Origin: Agmasoma carcini (nom. nud.)
Taxonomy: Eukaryota; Microsporidia; Thelohaniidae
Length of the DNA: 64,000 bases
Reading direction: 5' to 3'
NCBI GenBank assembly: GCA_029232285.1
Contig: JAOXFI010000019.1
Span: forward strand, 1 to 64,000
In this document: piece after piece, positions 49,270 to 59,184 of the stretch
Layout of the letters: every line of letters starts with the position of its first letter
Numbering within the stretch: position 1 is the stretch's first letter
Program-made: the position numbers and the translations under genes
The notes under the pieces: model-generated
Databases searched by the model: none
Told to the model about the DNA's origin: nothing
Seen by the model: the letters and a program-made list of their open reading frames with translations, nothing else

Positions 49270-50525
49270 TTTCCAGTTGTTGCAACCAAATTTCTAATTA
49301 TTTCAATCAAGCTTCTAATGTTTTTTTCAATATTTGCAATCAACAATCCAATCGTTTCAAATAGGTTTCTAATTGTTGCGATCAAAATTTCAATAAAAAA
49401 ATCATTTTTTTTAATTTTTAATTATTTTAAACCAAATGGTCAATTGAGAATATGTTCGTTTGTCAAATTAACAGAAAGAAAGGATATTTGCAAAAATCAG
49501 ACAGGGATAGTCAACCAATATATTTTATAAGCCTTGGAATTAAATTATTGGTCTGTCGTAAAAATGGTCAATAACTATCAAAAGACAGGCCAAATAAAAT
49601 AACTTCAAAACAACAGGGTGGTACCTGTGGTTCGGGTTTGATTCAGTTCAAAAGGAACAAGTGGGAAGTTTAGGACGATCAAAATTGCCTTCTTTCACTG
49701 AAGGAACACTGTGGAATTTTTGAAGTTAATTTAAACCTTCAAGTATATCGTAGCACCGTTGATAGGCATTAATAGAGTTATATTGCACTATGAAACAGAC
49801 GACAATAGTCTCTGTCCCTCGGAATAAAAAAACCAACATAAAAAAACGTTCGTCTTATACATAAACGTTTTGTGAGTGGAAAATAACTCATAGATATGAT
49901 CAACTCGTATTTACGACGAGGTTGGTTTTGCAGTGTCATCTGGTCCAAAGAAAGTCGCGTCTTTGATTGGTACATCACTTTTCATAGATGTGCTTGCGAT
50001 AAGAACACGAAATATTTCTGTTTTTATAAAGGCCTTAACAAGAGAAGACTTTGAGACTTATCTTATTGATATTAAAGCTCATGCAATCAAAAATGTATTT
50101 TTGATCTAGTTTTCATAATGGCTAATGCCTTTATACACCATTACAAGGGCTTGTCTTAGAGCATTAAATAGTTAGGTTTTAAGGTTGAATACTTTTTATA
50201 AAATTCCATTTCTTAAATCCGATCGAGACTTACTTCTTTAATGGAAGAATGTTGTTATTAAAAAAGGTTAATTAGAATTTAAAAACTTTGATTGGATCTA
50301 TGTTTAGGGAGTTAATTACTTACAATTGTGAGGATATTTTATCAAATCGGGAAACCCAGAAAACATATTTGAATAAATGATTTAAAAAAATTGTTTTTAT
50401 TTTATTAATTAAAAAATCAATAAAATATAATTAAAAACTTGATTGCCGCGATTGAAAAATTGTTTGAAAAGTTTGGAATGTTGATTGCAAATATTGGAAA
50501 AACAACTGGGAATTAGTTGTAAAAT
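49270..50525 (+). mobile_element. IS630/DDE_3-type transposon relic, copy C, with subrepeated inverted ends
   Basis: The ends at about 49275-49400 and 50440-50525 are inverted relatives. Both consist of short variable words of the type TTGCAATCAA/TTTCAAN/TTCTAATTG, for example CAATATTTGCAATCAACA left and its complement right. Between them the plus strand reads DEVGFAVSSGPKK then GTSLFIDVLAIRTRNISVFI (about 49915-50025, first catalytic Asp-Glu), TREDFETYLIDIKAH, and DLVFIMANAFIHHYKGLS (about 50106-50160, where Asp of the DNA-x-IHH block has become Ala). The minus-strand frame 49778-49978 is a shadow. Confidence 0.75.
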
Positions 50526-52730
50526 TCTATAAAACATAGTTTATACGTATAAAAATTTGGCTTGATTGTATTACAAGGTAAATGGATTATATAGGGTATG
50601 AATTTTTGATGAAAAATATCTGATTCTCTTGTATGAGATAAGAAGTAGGTAAAAATTAAATATAAAAGAAATTGAAATTTTAAATTCTTGTTATAAATAT
50701 AGAGTTATATTTTCTTTATTCTTAATTTTTGAAGTATTGTAGGCTATAGACCAATTATTTATAAAAAATATAAGATTAGAAAATATAGTGCCACGTCTTG
50801 TTTTTATATCAGTTTTGAGATATGCCTATACATTTTTGTACAGTTTAGTGTGTGTTCCATCACTGAATACAAATTCTTTTGACTGGTTTATATCGTAATG
50901 GATGCAGATTGATAATGACAGAACTGATATAAGAAGTAACCCTATCAGTTTTTATAATTTAATTTTATATTATTTGTAAGAACAAATCAATAATAATCAC
51001 AAAAGTTATATCTTTAAGAACAACTATTTACAAAAGTTTATTTCCCTTAAATATTATTCAAATAACCTATTTTATACTTCTTATATGTCAGATCATAACC
51101 AAAGATCACAAGCCTAAAAATTAAATTATGTATATTAACCTATGTATGAATATTTTATTTAAGAAAAAAAAATAACTTTGGTGAATTTATAAAAATTATT
51201 ATAAACTTACAAAATTTAGAATTAAGAAGTTTGTTACAGACAAATAGCTTGATTACACTTGAGAAGTATTGCGCCTTGAACATGAATCTAAATAAATTAA
51301 AAAAATATAAATATATTATTTTATAGAGATATATCAATAGAAGATGTGATGATTAGATATTTTGAACAAGTGTTAGTATATTATGATAATATTGTTAAAA
51401 TAATATCAAATGTAATTGATTGTATTTTTGCTCCAGATTTCACTTATAAAAAACTGAGTTACGCTGATGACGAAACAATAGTGAATTACAAATGCAAATA
51501 TCAAAGGGGTGTATCTTCAACAAATAATATATCAAAATAACTTGTGTTTATACACAAGTATAATACCATTTACCTATTATTAATAATCAGGTTATATCTA
51601 ATATCACAATTTAGAAGATGAAGCTCTCGTATAAAAGCAAATATAAAAACTAAGTTATTAACACAGAACTGTAGTCAACAAGTATTGTTTTATTGATAAG
51701 CAAAGTGATATGCGCACTTAAAACGTTGAAAATTTGTATAATTTAATCAAGTATGAGATTAAAAAGAGAGGGGGTGTACTAATAACCCATCGTTCAAAAT
51801 TTTTAATAAACAAATAAGAAGCAAAACTTATTATTTATTTATTAAAAATAAGTTTAGTCATGATCCGTTATTTCTTATAAATTTATAAATTAAAATTAAC
51901 TGTATTATCTCAGATGCCTTAGTTAATTCCAAATGTCACCGTTAATATTCATAATTCAATTGTTTTATACAAGAGATAGTACCACTGAATAATTTTTGTT
52001 AAAAATAATTATAAGTGTAAAATGTTTGATTGGTGAAAGGTTTGTCATTATTATTAATTATAAAATTTTGATATATTTGTAAAATTAAAATAAAATTTTA
52101 TGATGGCTATTGGTTAACAGGAATATGATTTAATGGTTAATGGCTAATGGTGAAGAAAACTTTATTGATTATTTGGTATGTGTAATAGTATTGAAATGGT
52201 AAAGAAGGATGTAAGAATAAAGCTATCTATTATGATATAAATAAAATCATATGCATACATGATATGGTTGATCATTAGTTATAAAATATAGAGTGATGAA
52301 AATAAAAAATTAAAATTTTATTAATACGTTTGTATAAATTAAATAAATCCTATTGTATCAATACCAAGAATTATATTTTTGAATTATATATGATTACATC
52401 ATTATCAATAAAAAATTGATATGCTAAAGATAAAAGTTCTGGTATGGTAGTTAATGTACTTATATATCTAATAATAACATGAATGAACCCAATCAAGTTT
52501 TTAATTAATAATATGTATAGTTTAATATATAAAAGATGTACATAATATATAAAATACAGTCTTTTATGATCATAATAATATTAAGAATTGATTTTCTAGT
52601 CTTAACCAATTATTACAGGTTTTGTAGAAAGATTAGACTAAGCCTTAATTATAAAAATTAATATGAAACTAAAAATTTTTAAGATTTGTCAAGGTTGTAA
52701 AAATAAAGTATGATTCGGTAAAAAAAATAT
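50526..52730. other. 2.2-kb AT-rich stretch without assigned gene
   Basis: A 64-codon plus-strand frame at 51346-51540 contains the letters YADDE but no surrounding reverse-transcriptase motifs, and it lacks host start and stop signals. I do not call it a gene. A perfect 8-base inverted repeat with a 4-base loop (ACTTGTGT TTAT ACACAAGT, 51540-51559) overlaps the end of that frame. Confidence 0.45.
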
Positions 52731-52905
52731 ATTTGATGGTAACGAGTGAACGTAAATTTTAATTAGTAAAATGTGTTATGGTTCGTATAATGATTAATAT
52801 ATTTGATGGTAACAAGTGAACGTAAATTTTAATTAATAAAATGTGTTATGGTTCATATACTGATTAATATATTTGATGGTAACAAGTGAACGTAAGTTAA
52901 ATAAA
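52731..52905. repeat. 70-bp tandem repeat, 2.5 units
   Basis: Units start at 52731, 52801 and 52871 (ATTTGATGGTAAC...). The first two differ at only a few positions; the third breaks off near 52905. No palindromic unit and no unique spacers are present, so this is not a CRISPR array. Confidence 0.9.
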
Positions 52906-53264
52906 TAATTTAAGATTAGTAACACATCATTATCAAAAAGTATAAAAAATTTTGAATATTTTTCACAATTTTAAAATCTCAATAAATAAAATTGTCAATT
53001 TACTTATCTAAAGGAGATTTAATAAAGAATAAGTAAATTTTGTATAAAAAATAAAAATTTTAAATAATTTTTTTGTAAAATAAGAATATTTTTGATTACA
53101 AATAACTTGAAATGAGAAAATCTTATTGTATTGAAAATTTTAATCTTTGAAATAAAGTATATTTGTACTATAACAAGATAATGATAATTAACTAAAGTTA
53201 TTTATGATCAATAGATAGACGCACCTTCTTTATAAGGTTGGTAAATACTTACAAACTTGAATCG

Positions 53265-53420
53265 ATGTACGTAATATGTTAACGTGATGTGTACGTAATA
53301 TGTTAACGTGATGTGTACGTAATATGTTAACGTAATGTACTAACGTGATGTACTAACGTGATGTGTACGTAATGTATTAACGTGATGTATAAACGTGGTG
53401 TATTAACGTAATATGCTAAA
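53265..53420. repeat. TACGTAATATGTTAACGTGATGTG satellite
   Basis: A 24-base unit starting TACGTAATATGTTAACGTGA repeats about three times, then breaks into 12-base pieces (TAACGTGATGTA and variants) until about 53420. The units contain the small palindromes TACGTA and GTTAAC. No coding content. Confidence 0.85.
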
Positions 53421-53739
53421 TATAATTACAACAGTATACTATGATAGTTGTATTTAACTGTCATCATTTAAATACAATATATTTGATATTTTTAAATTTT
53501 TATTTATTGCTCAGTTTTTATTATTTGTAGATAAAAAATATTATTTTTATTTTATTGTAGGAAATATAAATAAATTTTCAATAATTATTATTTGTTGTAA
53601 CCAAATTTATTGATCTTTTCAATGTTTTACCTTTCACCATTTAAAGTAAAATATTATTTAATAAAAAAGTTATTATTTACAAAATAAAAAGGTTTAGTTG
53701 TTCAATATATTTTAACTAATCATAATAATCTGTCTAATC

Positions 53740-53955
53740 TAAGACTAACCATGACTAACTTTAAAATATCAGCATAACTAACCATGACTAACCGTTATTA
53801 ACTATTACTAACCATAACTAATCATGACTAATTTTAAAATATCAACATATCTAACCATGACTAACTTTAAATATCAGCATAACTAATCATGACTAACCGT
53901 TATTAACCGTTATTAACTATTACTAACCATAACTAATCATGACTAATTTTAAAAC
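53740..53955. repeat. CATGACTAAC satellite with higher-order pattern
   Basis: The words CATGACTAAC, TTTTAAAATATCAGCATAAC and ACCGTTATTAACTATTACTA alternate two to three times. A composite unit of roughly 90 bases is duplicated, with local changes. Confidence 0.85.
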
Positions 53956-54296
53956 ATATACAAAAACTTAATTGGTTAACTCTTTAAACATTTTTTTTGA
54001 TTAACTATTTCAAAATCAATCTTTTATCAAAATCTGCCTGTTTTGTAAACAAAAAACAAAAAACTGGATGGCATAAAAATGGCATTACGACCTGAAACAA
54101 GTATAAGTTAACAAATCAAATTCAATAATTTTATTATAAATAATAAAATTTTTTGTTTATTTACATGAGCTATGATGATGAAGCTTTGTGGATAAAAATT
54201 GAAGCTGAAATGTTTACAATCATACCAATTAATGAGCCAATACCTATGAATGAGTGAATTGAATAAAATATTTATTTTTAGTTATATTTTAGTTAT

Positions 54297-54440
54297 ATTA
54301 GTCATGTTCGGTCATGTTCGGTCATGTTGGTCATGTTTGGTCATGTTCGGTCATGTTGGTCATGTTGGTCATGTTCGGTCATGTTGGTCATGTTGGTCAT
54401 GTTCGGTCATGTTCGGTCATGTTGGCCATAGTCAGATTAG
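54297..54440. repeat. GGTCATGTTCGGTCATGTTG tandem array
   Basis: About 14 units of GTCATGTT followed by CG or G (10 or 9 bases) in head-to-tail order, then AGTCAG words to about 54500. Two overlapping plus-strand frames through it (54250-54477, 54314-54502) give only FGHVGHV-type repeats and are not genes. Confidence 0.92.
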
Positions 54441-54817
54441 TCAGTCAGTCAATCAGGCATTCAGATATTATGATTAGTCAGTCAGATATTCAGATTTGTT
54501 AGTCATGTTTTTTTATTTAAATTGAATTATTCATATTTAAATTATATTTATACTTTATCATATCAACAATTATAATTTAAATTGATCATTTTATTTCTAT
54601 GTTGAAACATAAAATAAATAATTTAATTCTTGAATGGTCATCCTTAATTTAATGTAAACAAATCAAAATTATAAATAATTATTATTTTATGATCAATGTT
54701 AGTTAGTAGATTTACTATAAATTGATCATAAACTATAAACAATATTTCTATAATATTTTTTAATAATTTCAATATTAAATATACAATATAACTAACTATA
54801 ATACTAGTATATAAATA

Positions 54818-55110
54818 ACTCTGCGATGAGTCTAGACCTCCACGTGGTGCAGAGTGATAATATTGGAAACAATGACTAATTGAGCTTTAACAGGCTAAGG
54901 CCTAAAGCAGGGCCGTTAGGGATATAGATAACATTGATCACTCTGGGAAACTGGTTTGCGGTCATAGACAGACACCCCTCTTCTTAAAGATATAAGCTAG
55001 GATGTACGTAATAGCACTAAGCCTAGCTTACAATATAAAATGTTGTCTTTAAAGTCTTACTTTCACTATAACAATCAAGTTTTTATACCGCCTTTTACAA
55101 AGCATGAATA
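54818..55110. other. GC-richer structured block, candidate ncRNA or solo LTR
   Basis: About 290 bases that are clearly richer in G+C than the flanks and hold no open frame. Perfect inverted repeats are ACTCTGC/GCAGAGT (54818-54824 with 54849-54855), enclosing the palindrome CCACGTGG (54840-54847), and TAAGCTAGG/CCTAGCTTA (54993-55001 with 55022-55030). A third pair is CACTAT/ATAGTG around 55065-55115. The last stem encloses CGCCTTTTACAAAG, whose GCCTTTTAC is the invariant loop sequence of U5 snRNA. The stems resemble those of a structured RNA. A solo LTR is the alternative, as the sequence downstream ends ...ACACACAACA near 55434 after an AATAAA. See findings. Confidence 0.4.
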
Positions 55111-55519
55111 GTGTATGGTCATTAATATCCGTTTTCGTCTCTTTTATATTTTATTATTTTATTTAGGTGTTTTTACTTGCTGGTTCGGGTTTTCTTATAT
55201 GGTAAGTTTATTAATAATTAAGATTCTTTGTATGGAGAGGTTTCAAATCGATACTATCTTATTTTTGATCAACCATATTGGACAAATAAACCTTTATTAT
55301 CAATATATGTGGAAATTAAACTCTTTATTTACTCTTTGATCAGACATGGGTTGATTCGGTTTGAGAATTTATATAGTTATTGATTATTGGACCTGTCGGT
55401 AATATTCCTTATTATCTCAGATACACACAACAATATATAATAATACAATTTCAATATCAATATCAAATCATCTGACCTAAATCTCACATTTTTTAAAATT
55501 TTACAAAAAATTTTACCAT
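55111..55519. other. Upstream region of POB3
   Basis: No convincing gene. The 74-codon frame at 55115-55339 is F/L/I-rich, has no AAATTT start signal and no AATAAA at its stop. The last 20 bases before 55520 contain the POB3 start signal AAATTTTACC. Confidence 0.5.
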
Positions 55520-56722
55520 ATGGAAACAGACTCTCTTACTTTAAAAAATCTGTTATATGAAAAAACATCAACTGATTTAGCAATAGGTAAAGACTTCATC
55601 ACTCTAAGCTCACACTCAAACGAAGAAAGAATCAACAAAGAACAAATTAGAGGCTTTGAAATCTTTCTATCAACAAGAGGTTACAACCTAAGAGTCAATC
55701 TAGAATCAAAAGTATTGGACTTCAACAACATTCACGACTCACAAGTAAACAAACTAAGAAGTTTCATTTCAGAAAACTTCTGTGAAATTTACATCACCAA
55801 CCTTGAAACTAAACTTACCAACGAGGGAAATTTAAGTTTTGGTAACAACAAAATAGTTTTTGAAAATCAAAATGTAATCTTTTCACTACCGAAAAATAAA
55901 ATTGAAAGCGTCATTCCACTCGAGAACGATGTCGTTCTTAACTTAGATGACGGCTGTGAAATCGTATTTGATACAAAATCAAGCGTTTGTTCATTCTTAA
56001 CCAACAAAATAAGCAATGAAATCGCAATCATCAAAGACATAAGTTGCATACATCCAAGATCAAAATGTTCTCTTATTTTTTTTGAAAATTGCTTCATGAT
56101 GAAGGGTATGAGCTATGAACATACCATATTCTACAGTCAAGTGAACAGTTTATTCTCTCTAAAGAATGATGAGGGTAATTATATAGTTGTTGGTCTTGAG
56201 ACACCTATCAGACAGGGTCAGACTCAATATTCTTCCCTTGTTTATCAGATACCATCTAGTGAGACTGAGATAGTCTGTTCTGATTCTAGACTCAAGACTT
56301 CGTATGTCGGGCCTAAGTCTGATGTGGTTTTAGATATTTTGGATGGGTTGGTCCAGCCCAGTCCACAGGTTAGTGATGCCTTTTTCAAGTGTTACATGAA
56401 GATAGTGATAGGTTCATTGTTTTTGCTTGAAGATACTCTTTTATTTTTGCCTAAAGTGATTACAATCCCACTTAGTACGGTTTGTTTTGTTGAGTTTGCT
56501 AGAGTTAATTATTCTAGCTCTTCTTCTAGAACTTTTGATATGACCGTTGTATGTGATAAGAAGTATCATTTTACAGGATTTCCTAAGGATACTTTTAATG
56601 AGGTTGAAGTATATTTTGCTAATCATAATATTGAAGTTAGGAATTGTGTTGTTGAGGAGAGCTTTTCAGAGTCTAGTACAGTGTCAGAGGGTAGTGATAT
56701 TTCATCCTTAATTGCTGAATAA
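55520..56722 (+). CDS. POB3: FACT complex subunit Pob3/SSRP1
   Basis: A 400-residue protein of the SSRP1/Pob3 family. With Spt16 it forms FACT, the nuclear histone chaperone that loosens and rebuilds nucleosomes during transcription and replication. The N-terminal PH-like domain is about residues 1-95. The middle domain is recognised by IFYSQVNSLFSLK (203-215), the signature RQGQTQYSSLVYQIP (231-245, in other eukaryotes KQGQTRY-x-FL), and the second PH unit with CFVEFARVNYSSSSSRTFDM (322-341) and FTGFPKDTFNEVEVYF. There is no HMG box, as in yeast Pob3, and only a short serine/glutamate tail remains. The start is fixed by AAATTTTACCAT directly before the ATG, and the stop TAA lies inside AATAAA (56718-56723). 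It is the only plus-strand gene of the right island. Its first half is C-richer and its second half G-richer on the coding strand. Confidence 0.96.
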   Translation: METDSLTLKNLLYEKTSTDLAIGKDFITLSSHSNEERINKEQIRGFEIFLSTRGYNLRVNLESKVLDFNNIHDSQVNKLRSFISENFCEIYITNLETKLTNEGNLSFGNNKIVFENQNVIFSLPKNKIESVIPLENDVVLNLDDGCEIVFDTKSSVCSFLTNKISNEIAIIKDISCIHPRSKCSLIFFENCFMMKGMSYEHTIFYSQVNSLFSLKNDEGNYIVVGLETPIRQGQTQYSSLVYQIPSSETEIVCSDSRLKTSYVGPKSDVVLDILDGLVQPSPQVSDAFFKCYMKIVIGSLFLLEDTLLFLPKVITIPLSTVCFVEFARVNYSSSSSRTFDMTVVCDKKYHFTGFPKDTFNEVEVYFANHNIEVRNCVVEESFSESSTVSEGSDISSLIAE

Positions 56723-56734
56723 AATTATTATTGA

Positions 56735-56870
56735 ATTTGATTAGATATGTTAGATATATAAGTATATTATGTATATTAGATATATAAGTATATTATATAT
56801 ATTAGATATATTAGATATATTAGATATGTTAGATATTAGATATTAGATATATTAGATTAGTAAGTATATG
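56735..56870. repeat. TTAGATATATTAGATAT / TATAAGTATATTA repeats
   Basis: Immediately after POB3, the words TTAGATAT(G/A)T and ATAAGTATATTAT repeat irregularly for about 135 bases. Confidence 0.8.
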
Positions 56871-57231
56871 TGAAGAAAATAAATAAAAAATTTATTTAAT
56901 TCTCCTTTTCTTTTCATATTTCTGTACTTTATAAATTATTTATATTTGAAATATTCTTACTATAAAGCTTAATAGTATTTAGTATAGATTAGTCTATATT
57001 TTAATTATAATCTAAACAATATTAATAATATTTCTCTATTGATTATGACAGATTGTTTGTATTAATTTTAGAATAGAAAAATATATTAAAAACAATAAAG
57101 GAAATGACTTTTAATAAATGTTTTATTTATTATCTTATGACATATAAATCAATTGTTATAAAATGGCTAATTAAGCTATTTGATTTAAATTATTATAAAT
57201 TGAATAGTAAAGCTAACTAATCTGACATCAT
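56871..57231. other. AT-rich spacer, nothing recognised
   Basis: No gene or structure was seen. Confidence 0.5.
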
Positions 57232-57350
57232 GTCTGATATAATAGTTCGACATAATAGCTGATATAGTCGACATAACTGATGTAGCTCGACATAATAACC
57301 GATATAGTCGACATAACTGATATAGCTCGACATAATAGCTGATATAGACC
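57232..57350. repeat. GACATAATAGCTGATATAGTC tandem repeat
   Basis: Alternating blocks GTCGACATAACTGATATAGC and TCGACATAATAGCTGATATA form a composite unit of about 47 bases, repeated two and a half times. The minus-strand frame at 57217-57417 reads through it and is not a gene. Confidence 0.85.
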
Positions 57351-57501
57351 AAACAAACTTACCATAACATAGCCGACCAATCCTAATATAATCTGACCAC
57401 AATCCTAACATAACCACACGTATCTTATTTTATATTCTTTTTATACCTAAAATAAATAAATTTTTGTAAATGATTGATATATTATTAAATAAATTATTTA
57501 T

Positions 57502-57888
57502 TTACTCACCTTTATGGTAATGATTCAAGTGATACTTAAGACCGTTATTATTTTTATAAGATTTCTTACAATCTTTAAAATGGCACAAATATGGTCGATG
57601 TTCGTTTATTTTTGCTTCCGTATGTCCATGTTCAACATGATACTTAAGTCCATATGAACTTGTATATGCTTTGGTACATCCTACCACTTTACATGGGAAT
57701 CCTTTTATATTACTAAGCTTTGTAGTCTTCTTTGCAACTATAAGAGAAGTATCTAGAAAGTCGTTTATATCTTCTTCGAATGCTGGAATGAAAGTTGCAA
57801 CTGGTGTTGGCTTTGGACTGCTCAAATCTAAATCTGGATACAAGTCTCTGAACTTCTTGTATAAATTTGAATTTGAATTTGAACCCAT
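57502..57888 (-). CDS. Two-finger C2H2 zinc protein, SFP1/JAZF1-like
   Basis: A 128-residue protein with two C-terminal C2H2 fingers: C66-x4-C71-x12-H84-x4-H89 and C102-x4-C107-x12-H120-x4-H125. Both fingers share the form C-x4-C-K-x-Y...GLKYH. This YK-N-x-NGLKYH pattern with a four-residue C-x-C spacing is characteristic of the SFP1/JAZF1 group. In yeast these nuclear regulators act on ribosomal protein and ribosome-biogenesis genes. The N-terminal 60 residues are low in structure, with a conserved-looking F-x-PAFEEDINDFLD segment. The start is preceded by AAATTTCCCTTTGG, the same signal as its neighbours, and the stop runs into TAAATAAA. It is much shorter than yeast Sfp1, as usual in microsporidia. 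The role is inferred from the fingers only. Confidence 0.88.
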   Translation of the reverse strand: MGSNSNSNLYKKFRDLYPDLDLSSPKPTPVATFIPAFEEDINDFLDTSLIVAKKTTKLSNIKGFPCKVVGCTKAYTSSYGLKYHVEHGHTEAKINEHRPYLCHFKDCKKSYKNNNGLKYHLNHYHKGE

Positions 57889-58254
57889 CCAAAGGGAAAT
57901 TTTTTTTGTGTTTTTATAGTAAATTTTCGTTTGTTTTAAATTAATGTAACAAAATTTGTGTGATTTTTAATTGGATAATGTTTTATTTTATATAAATTGT
58001 TATGATATGATATTATAGGTAGTAGTGATAGAATATATATTAGTATTATATATTAGATTGGTATTGTATATAATATAGATTTAATCATTAATGTTTGTTT
58101 ACTTTATTAAAATTATTAATTTTTTTGATCACAAAAATTTAGAACTAAAACAAACAAATAAAACTTTCAAAGTAATTAGATGGTTAGATTAATTGATTAA
58201 ATAATTTTAATATATGTATTATAATATCTGTTAATATAATTTTGATTAATATTT
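57889..58254. other. AT-rich spacer, nothing recognised
   Basis: It contains the start signal of the zinc-finger gene at its left edge and TATTAGTATTATATTAG-type words near 58040. Confidence 0.5.
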
Positions 58255-58740
58255 GTTAGTCAGATATAGTCAGATATAGTCATATTACTCAGATTAGTCA
58301 CTTATAGTCAGATATAGTCAGATTAGTCAGATATAGTCAATTTAGTCAGATATAGTCAGATATAGTCAGATTAGTCAGATATAGTCAATTTAGTCAGATT
58401 AGTTAGATTAGTCAGATATAGTTAGATTAGTCAGATATAGTCAGATATAGTCAGATTAGCCATGTCAAGGTTAGTCAGATTAGTCATGTCGAGGTTAATT
58501 AATTAGTCAGATATAGTCAGATTAGTCAGATATAGTCAGACATAGTCAGAATACTCATATTACTCAGATTAGTCAGATTAGTCAGATTAGACAGATATAG
58601 TCAGATATAGTCAGATTAATCAGATATAGTTAGATTAGTCAGATATAGTCAGATATAGTTAGATATAGTCAGATATAGTCAGATTAGTCAGATAGCCATG
58701 TCAAGGTTAGTCAGATTAGCCATGTCAAGATTATTTCACT
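58255..58740. repeat. AGTCAGATAT / AGTCAGATT satellite
   Basis: Nearly 490 bases of head-to-tail 10- and 9-base units (AGTCAGATAT, AGTCAGATT), with three to four insertions of GCCATGTCAAGGTT-type words, the last ones near 58460, 58690 and 58720. This is the longest satellite of the window. No coding frame. Confidence 0.93.
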
Positions 58741-59184
58741 TAATATTGTACTTTGGTATATCATTGCATCAAAGATGGACAATATATCCATTCAAGAGAT
58801 AAAACTTTACAACCACCATTTTCTACGTACTTATTGTAACCTTTTGTATTTAATTACTATTTCCTTCTAACCTGTAATTCAAATTTATAAAATATTTATC
58901 AAATTTTAATAAATATTGTATAAAGTGTTCAATCTCTGGAATCGAACTTGATACTATAAAATTTTTATTGTTAAAATTTATTTAATAGGGATATAAGTAT
59001 AAAATCTGGAGTATTTGTCAGGTAACAATGGCTAATCTAAAATACATATATAACTATAACCCTCTATCATCGCACTATAACTAACCCTATCATAATTAGC
59101 CCTCTATCATCACCCCTAAAATTAATCATAAAATATAAAATTTATATAAAAATAATAAAACTTAACATTTTAAAAATAGAAGAT
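58741..59184. other. Spacer with short repeats
   Basis: At 59040-59120 the words CCCTCTATCATC and ACTATAACTAACCC repeat twice. GGAATCGAAC near 58938 resembles a tRNA T-loop on the minus strand, but no tRNA fold exists around it. Confidence 0.5.

Noticed and set aside
51346..51540. 64-codon frame containing YADDE, reminiscent of a reverse transcriptase
   Set aside because: No finger, LSP-x-LFN or other RT block is near it. Four letters are not enough.
52731..52905. CRISPR-like spaced repeats
   Set aside because: The 70-base units are contiguous tandem copies without unique spacers, in a eukaryotic context.
54250..54502. Two overlapping 62-75 codon frames through the GTCATGTT array
   Set aside because: The proteins are pure translations of the tandem repeat (FGHVGHV), with no start or stop signals of host genes.
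55115..55339. 74-codon plus-strand frame upstream of POB3
   Set aside because: Composition-driven F/L/I content, no AAATTT/CC start signal and no AATAAA at the stop.
57217..57417. 66-codon minus-strand frame
   Set aside because: It reads through the GACATAATAGCTGATATAG repeat and has no gene signals.
58920..58960. tRNA-like GTTCGATTCC word on the minus strand
   Set aside because: The bases around it do not form a T-stem, acceptor or anticodon arm. No tRNA gene was found in the window.
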